Shown here: one piece after another, positions 29,620 through 43,747 of the stretch
How positions within the stretch are numbered: position 1 is the first letter of the stretch
Layout: the number at the start of each line of letters is the position of its first letter
NCBI GenBank assembly: GCA_037349105.1
Contig: JAYJMM010000028.1
Location: 1,178,001 to 1,242,000, forward strand
Direction: 5' to 3'
From: Limnomonas spitsbergensis
Lineage: Eukaryota > Chlorophyta > Chlorophyceae > Chlamydomonadales
DNA length: 64,000 nucleotides
Made by a program: the position numbers and the translations under genes
Notes under the pieces: generated by a model
Seen by the model: the letters and a program-made list of their open reading frames with translations, nothing else
What the model was told of the DNA's origin: nothing
Databases searched by the model: none

Positions 29620-32600
29620 ATGACGGAACACCACTCTGGGAGCACATCGATGTTTGGGATATTTCTTCTCACAATTTACAGCTTGGTGGTGATTCCCTTT
29701 ACAATATATCATGCTTGTTCTGTCGACGAGGCGCCTATTCAGACATGGTCAGAGAAGGCAAGCTGGAAAGGCCACCTGTTGTCGAAAAATCAGTGACAAG
29801 CCTCTAACAGTACATACTTCGTGTCACTTCAGAGCAAGAAGAAGACGTCTACTGTGCCTGCGATGTTGAAAAAGCTGTGCACGAAAGGTGGGAGCCGCCC
29901 AGTGCCTGTGATTTTATCGGACGATCTCCTAAACTTTCGATCTTGTCGACACAGGCAATATGACGGTGCTTGCTTTATGGGCGGTTTGGTTGATACTCCT
30001 TTGGTATGTGTCTGCAACGGTATCAGACATGAAGCCATTCGATCCTTTTGAGATCTTGGAAGTTGAGAGAGGGGCAACGGACAGAGAAATCAAGAAGGCT
30101 TACCGTCAGCTGTCGTTAAAGTTCCACCCTGACAAAGTAAGCTATGTAGGATGTACAAAGAGTATTTTACTTGTGCTCTATCCTAGAGCGCATGGATATT
30201 GGCAATGACGGGTCATCGTTCCTCCCTGACATGGGATTGACCCACAGAAATAAATTGTAACCATGCCTTTCACTCACCAGTGTTTGCCCCCGGCTCGCAG
30301 AACCCTGATCCAGCTGCCCACAAGTACTTTGCTGAGTCTATCACGAAGGCCTACCAGGCACTCACTGACGACGTATCAAGACAGAACTATGAAAAGTATG
30401 GGCACCCTGATGGACCTCAGGTGAACTAATATTGGGCTGCATGAAAGAGTGATATATATCGTATCACGCTGTTCCATCCCCTAATCATGTTTGAGAATTC
30501 TTAAAACCATACGTCGCATTTGTGCAGCTAGGCCATATAATTTGAGAATAAACTGTGTGTGTTAGCCCAGGTTGGGTTGATCTTTTTAATTTGATATGTC
30601 GGATTAGAATGAAACTCGCCTTCTTCCGAAACTGACAGGCTATGAACATCGGAGTTGCTCTCCCCGAGTGGATCTTCCCAACGGTGAGGATCCTCACACA
30701 TGCCTGTTTCATGGCGTGGGTATGTTTGAGCATGGCAGACTAGCAGATAGCTGGTTGATCAGTATGTCGGATGCTCTGACCCTGCTGCTGTAGTTTGGGT
30801 AACCTTAAAGGCAGCACCTATCTTGCGGAATTGGAATCTGCTTTGAGCGCTGCAACATTTTTTGGCTCAGCCCCTCCCCCCTCCATGACCTGTACGACCC
30901 TCAACCCGCATCACCCCCTGGAACCACAGGACAAGAAGGCCGCCCCAATAGTCCTGCTCGGCTTGATCGGGTGCGGCATCCTCCTGCCCCTCATTGCGGT
31001 GTCCTGGTATATGTTGAACGCGAACAAGCTCTCTGGACCCAACGGTATCATGCAAGAGACTCTGGCCTTCTACTACCACTCCAAGTTCTGCATTAAAGAG
31101 TCTCAGGTAGGAGACAGGATCCTCCATAGTCCTCACCCACAGGCCTCACTGTGCCATAGCCTTGGATTGCTGAATTCCCCTCTAAACCATTTTCCGGAGC
31201 AGCCTCAACAGACGAGGGACCAAGTTGCCAATTGATTTGTGCCTGACAGATGTACAACCTGTTTTGATTAGGAAAGGAAAGAATTTTCAGGGTTGTATTG
31301 GTCGTGGGTGTCATCAGCAGCCTCTTTCAGGGGACTATCCCGACTCAATCCAGTTGTCCTTGGTCCGCCTCCCTGACCCACCCACTGCAAAATCCATGTC
31401 CCACTGCCCTCGTCATAATTCCTGGTTTGCACCCTAGAGACGCTGATCTTTGGCATTGAGTTAATTGTGCTTCCCACCCCTTTCTGTCTCCCCCCTGAAT
31501 ATCCTTGCGTCGCTTCCATCGTCAGTCCTTGGTTCGTATCCCTGAGACTCTAATCTGCGCCATGGAGTTCATCACGCTGCACACCCCGGGGGAGCACGTC
31601 CAGGCGATCGACGACCTGCGCAAAAGTGTGCAGCGCTCCAACCCTGAAATAAAGGATAAGCCATTGTTCATGAAAAGGAAGGCGTCGGTGATCAAGGTGT
31701 GCAAGATGATTAAGATTGGTATTAAAATGATTTCTCCAGTGTGCTTGTGTGCGTAGGACAGATGGTATTAAAATGATTTCTCCAGTGTGCTTGTGTGCGT
31801 GGGACAGAAGGCCTGAAGTCAGTTATATATAAAATGCAACTACCTTCGTTTTGCTTTGCTTTCCCTCAGAATTACCGTATTATCAGTGTCCATTGGTGTC
31901 CACTATGATCTCAAAACATGAAACCACTATGGATAAAGTGGCCATAACAAATAAATTTGAAACGGTAGAACCAAAGCTGGATAGTCGTAAAAGTTGTATT
32001 TTGTGCGAAAAGTTTTTTTTGCCGCGCTTTTTCCTTGACTTCAGGATGCAAGCTATTATGTGCATATATCTGATATGAACAGACTAGTTTAAGTCCCCCT
32101 CGGTGGCAGGGGCCGGCATGGATCAGCAACTGCCAAAACATGGAACTGAAGCAATTGAATACCATTTGACACTGATGGTACGGTAATGTTGTTTGAGGTT
32201 GAGGGATCCATAAATATACCAATGATTGATTGTTGATGTGAAAGTCAGAAATTAAGAGTTTTGGTCGATAATTTGCCCTGAGGGCAGCATGCAAATAAAT
32301 TGTTTTTTCATACCTGAGGGATACAGTGGTTATGTTAAGGCACGATAATCGTGATTCACGAAAAACTGGGTAAAACGCCGCTGGCCGGCACGATAAACCT
32401 AGGTTTACGCATTCTGCACTTGTGACTCATTCTGCACTTGTGACTCATGATGATGGGGGACTTGATGAGGGGCATCAGAGGCTGGATGCGGCTGTTGTTG
32501 CAACCAAGTCCACGTGGTACAGCAAGTGCATGTGGTCAGGGCTTTGGATTGGAGATAAAAATACATTTATATACCCTTGACTCTTGCTGCTTGAACTATA

Positions 32601-35600
32601 ACCGGTGATGCAAGAAACAAAACAAACATTTGCGGAGCTGGACCACCTTAAAAAAACATAGCCAAATCCTTGCACCAAGTTATAATCACCACTCGTTTTG
32701 TATTCATTTTTATTCAACAATTTCATTGTGTCGCTGAAGCATCGTATCACTATGGTTTTGACGCAATTTTGTATTGCAGCTCATTTCCTAGCACTGTTTT
32801 TTACAGAAACTGTCGTACAAACAAGAGGGGTGGGGTGAGGACTGCCTTGATACTAGGCGTTAAGTTGATATGATTTGAGGAGGTTGTAGGCGTGCTTATG
32901 GGATGCAGGCGACCCTCATTCACCTTGCCATTCTCAGGCGCACTTGCTGTTGCTGGCCTACCTAGAGCGTGAGGAGGATACCATACCGTCGGTATTGCAA
33001 TCAGACCTCAAGTTCGTGCTGCAGAAGGCACCCGTCCTGCTGGAGGAGATGCTCAAGATTGCGTCTGCCTTACCACGTGCACCGCACGGCTATGGCTGGA
33101 TGGTAAGGCAAGCGATCAGACATCAATTATTTATTATAAATTGTGTTGATGACGTTTATAGAGCTTCAAGGATGCAAGAGTGAAGCTCTAACCTGTTATC
33201 AATGCCTACGCGTGTAATGACTTCAAGCCCACTCTATGCGGTGTGAAGTATGGCAGGGCTTTCCAAGGCCAGCGCATTCTTGTCTACTGTATCTTCCCCA
33301 TTGCAGCTCTACCACTTATGTTTCTGTGTTGTTTGGTTCGGCCATCCTCTGTCGATTCTCCGAGTCAGTCTCTGGATCGCATTTCATTCCATCACCCATT
33401 ACATTATCAAAGTATTACTCATAATTCCTAATAGAAAGGAAGGCACCCTGAAGTATGAAAAGCGTTGCGTGCCTTGGTTGGGTCAGGTAATTTATATTCC
33501 GCATCTAGCTACATATTTCGACTTTTCATCCTCAGGACGGCCAGTCTCATTGCCGACATAAATCGACATAGATGTATCCCCCAAAAGTGTATCACTTGGG
33601 TAGGAGCTCCATGAGCTCCTATGCCTAAGTTCACTGGATACATGTGAATTATTATTAAGCTGTATAAGGCCCCTTTTTTCGAATGCGTGTCCTGGTCGGG
33701 TCTGGAAATAAGGCAAGTACATTTATGTTGATGTTGGCTCAATCAGTTGGATTGTGAAAGTTGTATGAAGCCTATTTATGTCTAAATAAGGTGGCTGGGT
33801 CAATTTGGTCTATGCTGCACTTAAGCTTGAAAGCCTGGCATATTTGTCTGGTTTATGGTTTTGAAACATAACCCTTCAGCTTACCAAGATTAATTACATC
33901 TATCAACAACTCCTGACCTCATGCACCATACTTTCAAACCATGATGCTGTAGACTCCGTCGGTGGCTGTGGTGGAGATGATGCAGTGTCTGTCTCAGGCC
34001 ATCTCTGTTGAAGTTCGCAAGCCAGCCAGCGCCAAGCCTGCAGATTTGGCAGCAGCTGCCCTGCTGCAGTTGCCCAACGTGGACCAGGAGGTGGTCAAGA
34101 AGCTGAAAAGGCGCAAGATCATAACGATTAAGGGTATGTAGCCGCCCATACTTGGGCAGGTCTGGGACTAGCGTTTTAACGTCTCCTCCATAGACACACA
34201 CTGATGCCCCTCCCATGCTCCATCTCCCTGGCAGGGTCATGCCCTCCATGTGACCTAAGCCCAATTTCTCAAGCCACAAAAACTGAACCCACTCTGTTAT
34301 ATGACTATACCCCCCTTCATGTATGCCTACTGTACCAGCTCTCTCAATTGGTCTCTTTTATAATTTGGTCCATGTCCTGGCCAGAAATACCAAAACTTTA
34401 TCCAGGATTTGTGCTTACGCAGATTCGAATAGCCCACCCTTATCATTAACATCGTCTGGGGATGAGGGTTTTGTACGGGGGATAAATAAATAATTACAAT
34501 TTTGGGTGAGGGGTGGCAGTATTTAAATAATAATCAATGGAGAAAATGCTGACACCTTCGGTGCCCCAGTCACTGATCGTGCAAAAAAAACTGGTTTAAT
34601 TGGTATCTCCTTCTTGAATGTGCTAGAACATCAACTGTTATGTCAAGCGCTGTTCTTAAAGAGGCCATATGTCGCACTGAAAGCTTGGTAATTAGCTATG
34701 GGCACCAGGCAGGCGTCACATCTCGCCCGGGATTAATTCACCTGGCTGTGTACATCTTTTGGGCAAAATCTGCATACAATAATCAAAATTTCTCATTCAA
34801 GGGGAGGCAATTGAAATAAATTGTACTTTTTGTTTTGAGCATGGAAACTGGAAATCTTTGTATGTCAGACAGCCATTTCATTCAAGGGGGCATACACATG
34901 ACATCACATAACTTGTTTTAAAGCTGTTCTGCATGATAGCTTGAACCTGGTGCCTCTGGCTTGCTAGAACCAGCCGCCAGCCTGGCTAGCCAAATGTCCC
35001 GCTGCTAAGGCGAAAGACAAGCTGCAGTCTCGATAGGAGGCCATGTCCATGAGGTGGGCAGTGTATGCAAATATTCTGACGTTTTAGTTCTGGTTGCTGT
35101 TAGGCTTTCTTTCAGCATTCAAATGTGAATCGAAGAATGCACCGTTTGTCACAGCAGGAGCATTCATCTTCCAACCCAGATTAATGATGAGGTTCGTTGC
35201 AAATTTTCAGCTATGCGCTTCAAAAAAAATCGAGCGTGAACGTCCCAGCCAAACGTATCATTGCCCGCATCTGACGATTGCTGGATAGTCTGGTCCCCGA
35301 ATTGCAGGTCGGATTGTTCTGCTGCTGCGGCTGTTTTGGCTGCGGCTGTTTGCTGTGCTGTTTCCACTGTTGCTACTGTTGGTTCTTCCGCTTTTGCCTG
35401 TTGCTGGTAGTATGTTGAAACCTCAGAGAAATCTGTATGTGGCTGTCTGTTGCTTATCTATTTTGGCCACCGCCAGAAAGGGTGGCTTGCTCAAAACATG
35501 TCATGATACACACGTGATAGCTTGCGTCAACAAGCATTGGAGAGGGCATGGTAAACACACTTTCCATACTTCAGCACTTGTTTATGGAATCCCAATTTTC

Positions 35601-38600
35601 TTAACAGTGCATCTTTTAGGCGACTTCACACTCTAATGGCTTCAATAATAGGGCCGTGGATGTCAGTGTTCATGCTCCAGGGACACTAAGCTTGAATGGT
35701 TGTCGGTCTATCTGTGAGCTGCTGATCCTAACACTGAACCTCGGCCATTGCTGTATGTTTTGCTACATTTTCATTGGTGGATTTGACAAAAAGTGAGACA
35801 AGCTGCATCACTCAAACTCGTGTTGCGTTATACATTTATGCTTCTCACGTTTATGCTTGAGGGGAGGCTGGGAGGGGGGAGGAAAAGTCCAGGGTGATGC
35901 ATGCTTGTTTTTTCTTGCAGGTTTGGCTGAAGGCTGGAATCCCCCTTTGCTTCCTATGCAGAGCTGACTGAGTCAAGGGAGGTAGAGTGCTTTGAGGTGT
36001 TAAGATCGTGCGGGCTGACTGAAATGGAGGCAGATGGGGCGTGCACGCTACTGAAGGCGCTGCCGGTACTCTCATTGCGGGCTGAGGTGGAGGTGGAGGG
36101 GGAGGAAGATATCATGGAGCAGGATGTGGTGAAGTGCAAGGTACGGCACCGTCATTGCTTCTATATGTTATGCCTCTGGGGCATTTGAGCGTGGTTAACA
36201 AGACATGCTTGTTGAATCTGTGTGGCTCTAGGACCATCGGCATTTTGGTTGTGCCTATGTCTTCATCCCCAAGGTTACGACTGAAGGTTGGGGGGCTCGA
36301 TTGAAATGTGATTATACGTCTCTTGAGGGTTCGAGGTTACTTGGTGGGATGATTGTGGTAACGCATGGGCACTGGTTGCCTAAACATGTTCCCTGAACCA
36401 CCTAAGTTTTGTATGCAGTTGTGGACCTGTGTAAAGTGGTCTAGGCTGCAGAAGGAAGCAGGTGCAGGGTGTAGTGCTGTGTGGAGGCTTGAGCAAGCAG
36501 GAAAGGGTTGCCTAGATCTGCTATGCATACGCGCACCGTACCTTGTATAAGTCGGCTGTAATCCGAAGTCTGCATGTAGAGGCATCGATGTGTTTTGCTT
36601 GATACCTGAGTCGAGAGCCCAGGCCGGCAGGCCCCTTCTCCTCCAACCTGAACACCGTACATCAATTGAGCTTTATTTTCCTTATGGTAATGGCCGGCAG
36701 GTGCGAGTCATGCTCACCCGTCCAAGCCACTTCGATGAGGGCTTTGAACCACCTTTAGGCGGAAAGGCCATCCGCGCCTGCACGCCGTTGTTCCCGCACC
36801 CCAAGGACGAAATGTGGTGAGTGTTGAGGGACACGTGACTTGTGTTTACAATTCAGGAGCTGAGAGGAAAGGCTTCACCCGCTCTTTAGCTTGTAGGGAA
36901 ATAATACTGAAGGGTCTCGCTTGTTGCATCACTAATATAGACCGTACTTCCACTCTTATTTGTCAAAACGTATGGTCTTAAGACATGCAACCGCTATGGA
37001 TCAAATATCATAAGAAATTGATACGGTAAAACCTAACTTGGATTTCCGTAAAAAATAGTATTTAGTATGTAATAATGTGTTTTTGCCGTTCTCGCCTACA
37101 AATTCTTGGTGCGCTTTCTATGCGTTGATATCGTAATAAGGGATCTGTGAATATGGTCCTCCGGATACGTCCTCGTTCCTGGTGGTGTTCTTCCTTTGGT
37201 ATTCTTCCTTTTCGGCTTAGAATCGAGTCGAGAACAGCGTTGCTATCATGTTCTTGGAGGCAATACTGTACCCTCCCAATAGGAAAGCTAATGGGTCACG
37301 AAGCGCTGAGGTTATGCAAGTGATCGATACGTTTAAAGCTGATTAAGCAAATGACACTGTTGCTCAGTTGCATGGGTTTGGGGAGGCCTTGACTGAGATG
37401 GCTGAAGTGGAGAGGAAGTAGCAATGGTGTTGAATTGATTTGGGATCATGGGATTCGCTTTGGGAAAGTGATGATATGGTATGGGGCCCATATCTTGGGT
37501 TGATGTCTCTAGAAGAGGAAGGGACATGTAATTCGAACAAGCTGTCCCCCCCGGGTAACGGTTTGAGAGATGAAATTATGAACAGTCGTACAGCGAACAA
37601 AGCAGTGTTTACTGTTGACATCTGGCAGCTGAGTTTCATAATATGTATGTCAGGTAACTAGTTTGAGGTTAAACAAAGAGTGCTGTCAAAACCGAGGGGG
37701 GGGGCAAAGATCCAGGGACCTCATGCCCCCCCCCCAAAACGAGCACCCAACGAGCTTACTACCCACCCACCCACCCTGCCTCCGGAACCATTTGAAATTC
37801 AAATATCTCAGTCAAATTCAAAATTACAGGGCATGCAAGTTTTTTTTTTGATCAGCTCGTCAAGGCGCTTCTACTGGTATATTTCAATCTATTAGGTGAT
37901 GACATGCCAACAGTCAATTCTGGTACTGGGCTCAGCCAGGCTATTGACTACCGACTACTGCTACGATCACATTTTTTCAAAAGGCAGATGGCCTGGATGG
38001 CGGTGGCAATGCGATGGCACCAGCCTTCATCTTGGCCATGAGCTCCTTCACTGCCTTCTTCAGGCTGGCGGGCTTGCATGTGTTGGCTCAGCTGGGGCAG
38101 CAACAGGGGTAATTAGGGGTGGAATGGGAGCAAACCCGAGCTTTCTCTGTCTCTTCAAACCGCGTGGTATCGCGGAAGTTGCCATCCGTGCCATGCACTC
38201 CCTCCCATTCTGGTGGCGTCTGACGTTTGCAAGGTCAGCGGATTTGAGGACCTTGCCACATCGACCACAAGTGATCGGTTCATTCATGATTCACCAGACC
38301 AACACTACCATGTGCTGCGTGTTATACAGCTCTTTTTAAGGCTGACTCAGCTGGTTTCGGGGTGTGTCCAATGGAGCCAAACCCTCAGTGTGGGGGTGCA
38401 GAGGGTCATGTGGTAATTCAAGCAACATTTTAGGATGTAAATGGACTCATGTTGGCAAGAAGAACACAGAGGTGCCGCTGCCAGCCTCAACAGGCCTCCA
38501 GAAAAAAAGATACGAAGTTTGAAGAAAACAAATATCGGACTGTTTGGGAGACCCCCCCCCCAACTTTGCCCCCCCATATCTCCCACCCCCCTTGGGCCAA

Positions 38601-41600
38601 AAAATATTTTTAAAACAGCTATGGAATGTTCTCGTTAAGCTCTACAAAAAGGGACATGGGGTCGATTTTTTTTTATATAATAGTTCTTAACAGTGCGCAG
38701 AACTTCTCCGATTTTACAGTAAGCCGAGGATCTTGTCAGAATCGTCAGACAGGGGTGCAGGTTGTGCATGGCTCCTCGGCATTGAGTTGGTAAGACATGA
38801 AGCAGTGAAGACCCTATGATTGCAAGTTGTTATCAGGATGGCTCCCAGCGAGTGGAGTGGCAGTTACAAAGGCCTGGTCAGGGTCGCGATGCACGACACA
38901 GCGGCATGAACGATGTTTGTAGGAAGGATCGCTGCCATTCTGTCCAGCCGCAACGATGGGGGTCCCAGAAGGGAGCAAAATGCCTGGCCTAGTGGCATGC
39001 GTGGCCACAGCCATTGTTTGCTTACTTCTGCTCTAGACACAAGACCAAGCAATCAATTTGATCCCTTGCAACGCCAGGCCCCCACTACAAACTTGCCTGG
39101 ATTGACATCCACCCAGCCTGACTTGCATGGCGCACTAGGACCTAGGAAATGGAGTGAACACTTTTCCAAAGCAGACAAAACTGCGTGCCATGCACAACCA
39201 AGAAACGCGCCCAACATTGCCTATATTTTAGAGATACGACTATGGAATGCGAATGGAATGGGCATTGTGGCTATTTCTATGAAAAACCTACGGGTTGGTT
39301 ATGTGGTCAGCATGACATAGTCACCAGTATACCGTAAAACGCCAGAGACTTCGCTCACAATCAATTAATTATTGGGGTGTGCGAACATGGGTGCACGCTA
39401 GTAATAATTTCAAAATTGCCGCTGCGGTCGAAACAAAGCTGGATAGTCGTAAACGTGTTTTTGACGCGCTTTCTTCTTCTTCAGAGCATCAGAAGCAGCA
39501 GTAGCGGACGCAGGTGCAGCAGAAGCCGAAGAATCGCAGTACGGGGACGAGCGATCGTCATTCGTCAGATGCGGGCGACGATCAGTGCTGTACAATTGCG
39601 CCGTGATTGAGGAATCATGTACGTAATTACGGTCTCTTACTGGTAAAAGTAGCTGAATTTGCCTAAAATTACAGTGACTGAAACTCAGCTACTTATTTCA
39701 GCAACCGTAAGGCCAGTAATCGGCACAGCACTGGCGACGATGCGTTTGGATGGGGATGCGTTTGGATGGGACGTTCCCGCACAGGTTTCTACCCACAAGC
39801 GCAAGTTTGCTACTCGATCAACATCTCAGAAGTGGATGCAAATAGCACCAGCTCTAGCAGCGAGGAGGGCGAGCAGAGAGGCTGTGTAGCGATCTGGGGT
39901 ATATATACCTCTATGAGTCGTCACAATACATGTAGATCCTTTTACATCACGATCAATACCCGTCGAAGTGGCAAATCGTTACATGTATTGTGACTACTCT
40001 TAGGGGTATATACACCCCAGATCGCTACAGGCAGGGACCGCCGGACCGGGGCAGGGCCAGGGCAGCTCAAGCAGCAGAAACAGCAGGCGAGGCAGGCAAT
40101 ACCTAAGAAAAGCATGCAGTCAGAACCAGATCCAGCAGGGCGAGCAAATAGCAGGTTTCAATGGAGCAGTGCGCGTGCGCGGGCATGGGCCCGGGCCCTA
40201 GGGTCAGATGCAAGGGTTTTAAAATGCTCAAAATGCGGATGGGAAAGCCGCGGTTGTGCTGCATGCCGCCAGATCAGGTTGAGGCTATGAGGCAGCAACA
40301 GCTCTAGGGCAAGTAGTGCAGTGTGGCATGTGTGGTCCCCTAGGTTAGATGGCTGTTTTGACACACACCAAAAAACGAGAAACCAAATTTAGGTTGAAAA
40401 AAGTTTCCATGCCAATGCTGGATAAAATTAGGCTTCATACAAGGTCAAAACATGGAACCAAAGCTATTGAATACCGACAGAGTTTGACACTGACAGTACG
40501 GTTACCTTATAAAACAGCAAATGTCAAAAAAAATGGCGCGCTAGCGCGCGACTGTTTGATTTGACATTCGTTGAGTGATCCTCACACCAGACCTTGTAGC
40601 GAAGCTCGATCCTGGGGGCAGACACAGGTGCTAACGACTGCTGACGTTTCGGGGGCTCAAAAGCCACACGTTTCCAGGCAAGGATCCGGCGGAGGAGTTT
40701 TTTTGTACACGCTGAAAGTGCTGCGCAGACGGAAATCAATAATATTTTAACTGATGCGCGATGTCAATTAGTTCTCCTGCTGCGCGGCGTTAAATTAATT
40801 GAAAATTTTGTCGTTGCGCGGCTGTTTTCTTCTTTCTTTTTGGCTGCGCGACGAAAAAACGAAATGCTTTTTGTGGGCGCACAGACCCTAAGGCGTTCTA
40901 CGGTACACTTTGATAGTGGACTTCGTGATTGGTGATATTTTGATGTGAATTGAGCCACATCTGCATTGCCACACTTCCATATTTTGTGCAAGGTCACACT
41001 TGCAAGTGAAAATGTTTATTCTTACTCGTAGTTGTGTATATAAATGTCGCTTGTTACCACCAGGACAAGCTGTGATAGTTGAAGCTCGGTTAACTAGTAG
41101 ATGGCATGTCGTCATGTATGTGCTGCCCGGTTCGTGTCGCTGCGGGTGTGGCCGATTGGCTGGTTGACAAGGCGTAATAAGATCAGGCTAGCTGCCTGGC
41201 TGCCAGGGAAATTAAGATGTCTCCCTTATAACTCCGGGCTTCTTCTTTGAAATCTCCCTTGATACACTGGAAACAAATATCCCGTCAAATCCACGTCGCT
41301 TTGCAAGCTGAGCCGAGTTAACCATCCCCACCCCCCTACCTGTAAGGATGCGCGGAGCGTGGTTGAAGAGGTCTCCTTTCAGAATCGCGAGCCCTCTTGG
41401 TGTAGTGGCTTTACACTACCTGACCATTTCCTCTGCCTCCCAGCGCCCACTCTCTCCTCTTGATTCTCCCCCGCCTACATCTATGTTGCAATACATCGAC
41501 GCACTTTGTTGCATGAAGACATACCTACACATGCTACCCTCCACTCACACTTAAGCCCCCTTTCCCCATGCAGGCACTTCTTCCTGACAGACCCCGCAAC

Positions 41601-43747
41601 CAACAGTGTCCTAGGATGGACAAAGGCAAGCCTAGTGGAGGCTGAGGCCTTTGGGTTTGTACACCCTGAGGCAGCGGAGGGGTGGGCCATGGGCGCCATT
41701 GGCAGCACTACATTTGGGGAGGCTGGTGTCGGCTCCCATGCGCTGGTCACAACCAGTAGGGACGGAGTGCTGAATACCGCACTGGCTGTAGCATCCAAGT
41801 CCGCGACCCGCCTCAGCACTGGCCAGCTGGGGAAGTCAGGCAGGGAGCTGCAGGTGGCAGGCGTGTTTGACCCACGAGACGCCGGCCAGCTAGTGGAATT
41901 CTCATTTGCAGCCCCCGCAAAGTGCGTGAGGCTTGTGTGTGTCCTCGGGGAGTTCTTAAGAGGGGTCTCTGTAGTATGTATGTACGGGGGAATGGTGTGA
42001 GTGTGTGGAGGCTCCGGCACAAATGGCAGGGAAGAGGGATGATACCAGGATGTGAATTGAAGTCATATTCAACATGTGATTATGTTCATACTTCACGCAT
42101 GCAGAAATGCTAGCTGTGGTCACTGTTTATACCTGCCCTCCCCCTGAGTATTCATTACCCTGCTCTGCATCCTGCATGCTTGTCGTTGCAGGGCCGGCAA
42201 GTATGAGCTCCAGCTGGTGGTCATGAGTGACTGCTACGTGGGCTGTGACCGTTCCGTACCTGTGCGACTGAAGGTGGGACTTCTACTTTTACAAACCTGG
42301 GGTTGGCTGTGCCATGGCAATGTTAGGTGGCGTATTATACGCCTGTGCCGTATGACGACGTATGATTTGACCAATTAACAGGATTTCAGGAATGCACATG
42401 TTGAGTTATGTTTTCTTGCTACGCCCCTCCTAGTTGACACAGCCTGTCGTCTGTTCAGCTCCGCAAAAACTGCACTCTGCACGTCTTCCATGTCTATGCC
42501 TGTCTGTATGTCCCCTTGTCTTCCAACTCTTCAAACTACTGCTTTGCGTTTCTTTATCCTCTCAGTTTATAATATGAAACATATGTCCTCAGGTCTCCCA
42601 ACTCACTCGTGCGGCAATTGAAATCCGCGAGTTGAAGGCAAACAAGAAGGTGGAGTGGGATGATGAGGACGAAGACGAAGACTTAATGAGTGAGTTTGTG
42701 GGCATAGGGGTGTGCAGATCCAAATTGGCTGCATAGATCCAACACGTGAGAGCTTGTTCTTTGAAGGGATAAATGCTCGGATGGAGATTGCTAGCGCCTC
42801 TCGGCCCTTTGGCATGCCCTGTATCAGGTTCTTGTTACCTTGTTTCTCGATGCAGTTAATTTACAGCATGTATACCATAGTGTCAGTCCAAATTTGTGTA
42901 GACATTGTCTTTCAAGAACACGAATGGTTGATTTCGACGATTATTTCTACCGCAGCGCTGTTCACCACACAGGCAGCTTTAAACGTTGTCTTCCTATCAA
43001 AATGCTGTCAATATGAAAATGCAGCTGCCTTTCGCTGAGTCATTTGCTAGGGCGAAGGCACGATACGTGCTGGCGTGTGCCTCCCAGAGTAAGAACGAAC
43101 CGTCGATAAGGGAGAAAATCAGCTTCCAATCAGGAAAACGAACCAAGAAAACGAGCAGCGTGATCAAAGCAAAATAGGGTTTCAAAACAAAAACGAACTC
43201 AGAGAAAAACGAATATGACTGACACTGCGGTATATTGTGTGAGCCCTTGATGCCCTTTTTCCACAATCTTGAGTGCAAGGTATGCATGTATGTAGGCAGC
43301 AACTAGAGCATTATGTATTGATTTAGAAGGCTTTTATTGCATGTAAAGAGCAGAGCATGGCAACCTCTTATAAAACCGGGTGCACAAAAAATAGTTTGCG
43401 GTGCGCCATGCATTGGGAGCATTGTCACTTTAGCCACTGGTAGATGCTGGCTGTTGTTATGTTGTAACACTTCTGGTTCCTGCTCAAACAAGCCTAGGTC
43501 TGATTGTCACTTCTAGATGCTTTTATGTGAGAAACCCCACCCTCCCTTTATACCCTGTGATCTACACGCAGGCGGGGATAAGAAGGACGATGCCAGCGAG
43601 GAGGAGGAGGCAGAAAACGATGGCGATGACTATGACAGTGAAGAGTCGGGTGACCTGGAGACAGGGTCCGATGACGAGACTGCAGATGAGGCGGACACTA
43701 CTTACGAGGATGAGGGGGCCAACGACAACGATGGGATAAAAAACTAA
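29620..43747 (+). CDS. SEC63: SEC63/ERdj2, ER translocon J-domain protein (15 exons, 754 aa)
   Basis: Sec63 is an ER-membrane partner of the Sec61 channel; its lumenal J-domain recruits BiP. Exons: 29620-29792, 29835-29887, 29955-30136, 30301-30420, 30639-30683, 30930-31106, 31526-31696, 32938-33102, 33953-34133, 35962-36140, 36701-36816, 41574-41921, 42192-42273, 42593-42689, 43572-43747. All introns are GT-AG and the total is 2265 nt. Visible parts: TM1 about residues 11-30 ([16 protein letters not shown]), TM2 80-97, J-domain 104-171 with HPD at 133-135, TM3 196-220 ([20 protein letters not shown]), a Brl/helical and FN3-like part about 290-665 ([17 protein letters not shown]), and an acidic tail after 675. 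The plant-type reading [11 protein letters not shown] supports a green-lineage host. Intron 1 is only 42 nt and its exact borders are the least certain; intron 11 is 4757 nt and carries transposons. Confidence 0.92.
31715..31804. repeat. Short tandem duplication in SEC63 intron 7
   Basis: A unit of about 47 bp (tggtattaaaatgatttctcc through gtgtgcgtaggacag) occurs twice in a row just downstream of exon 7. It does not disturb the splice donor. Confidence 0.7.
37690..38675 (-). mobile_element. BED-finger (hAT-like) transposon remnant in SEC63 intron 11
   Basis: About 980 bp with G/C homopolymer tracts near both ends, repeated in inverted orientation at 47113-48175. The minus strand encodes (from 38287) [18 protein letters not shown], then RRHQNGREC. 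This is a CX2C...HX5C zinc finger of BED type, followed by a basic patch ([12 protein letters not shown]) and, after a frame break, a segment similar to one in the second copy (LPxPSRPSAFWKHVI). BED fingers are the N-terminal DNA-binding domain of hAT transposases. No catalytic domain is present, so it is a non-autonomous derivative. Target duplication was not resolved. Confidence 0.55.
39895..40029. mobile_element. 135-bp MITE-like palindromic element in SEC63 intron 11
   Basis: The left arm tgtagcgatctggggtatat... (from 39895) and its imperfect reverse complement ending ...ccccagatcgctaca (40029) extend about 50 bp each, around a short centre containing tacatcacgatcaatac. It is non-coding. 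Terminal inverted repeats of this length on a very short element fit a MITE; no superfamily can be assigned. Confidence 0.6.

Noticed and set aside
29821..30051. Separate small protein beginning [16 protein letters not shown]
   Set aside because: Its first part is SEC63 exon 2, and the remainder is intron read-through in the wrong frame.
33236..33561. Three overlapping plus-strand frames between SEC63 exons 8 and 9
   Set aside because: They sit in an intron, overlap each other in all three frames and show no protein-like conservation; the exon model closes in frame without them.
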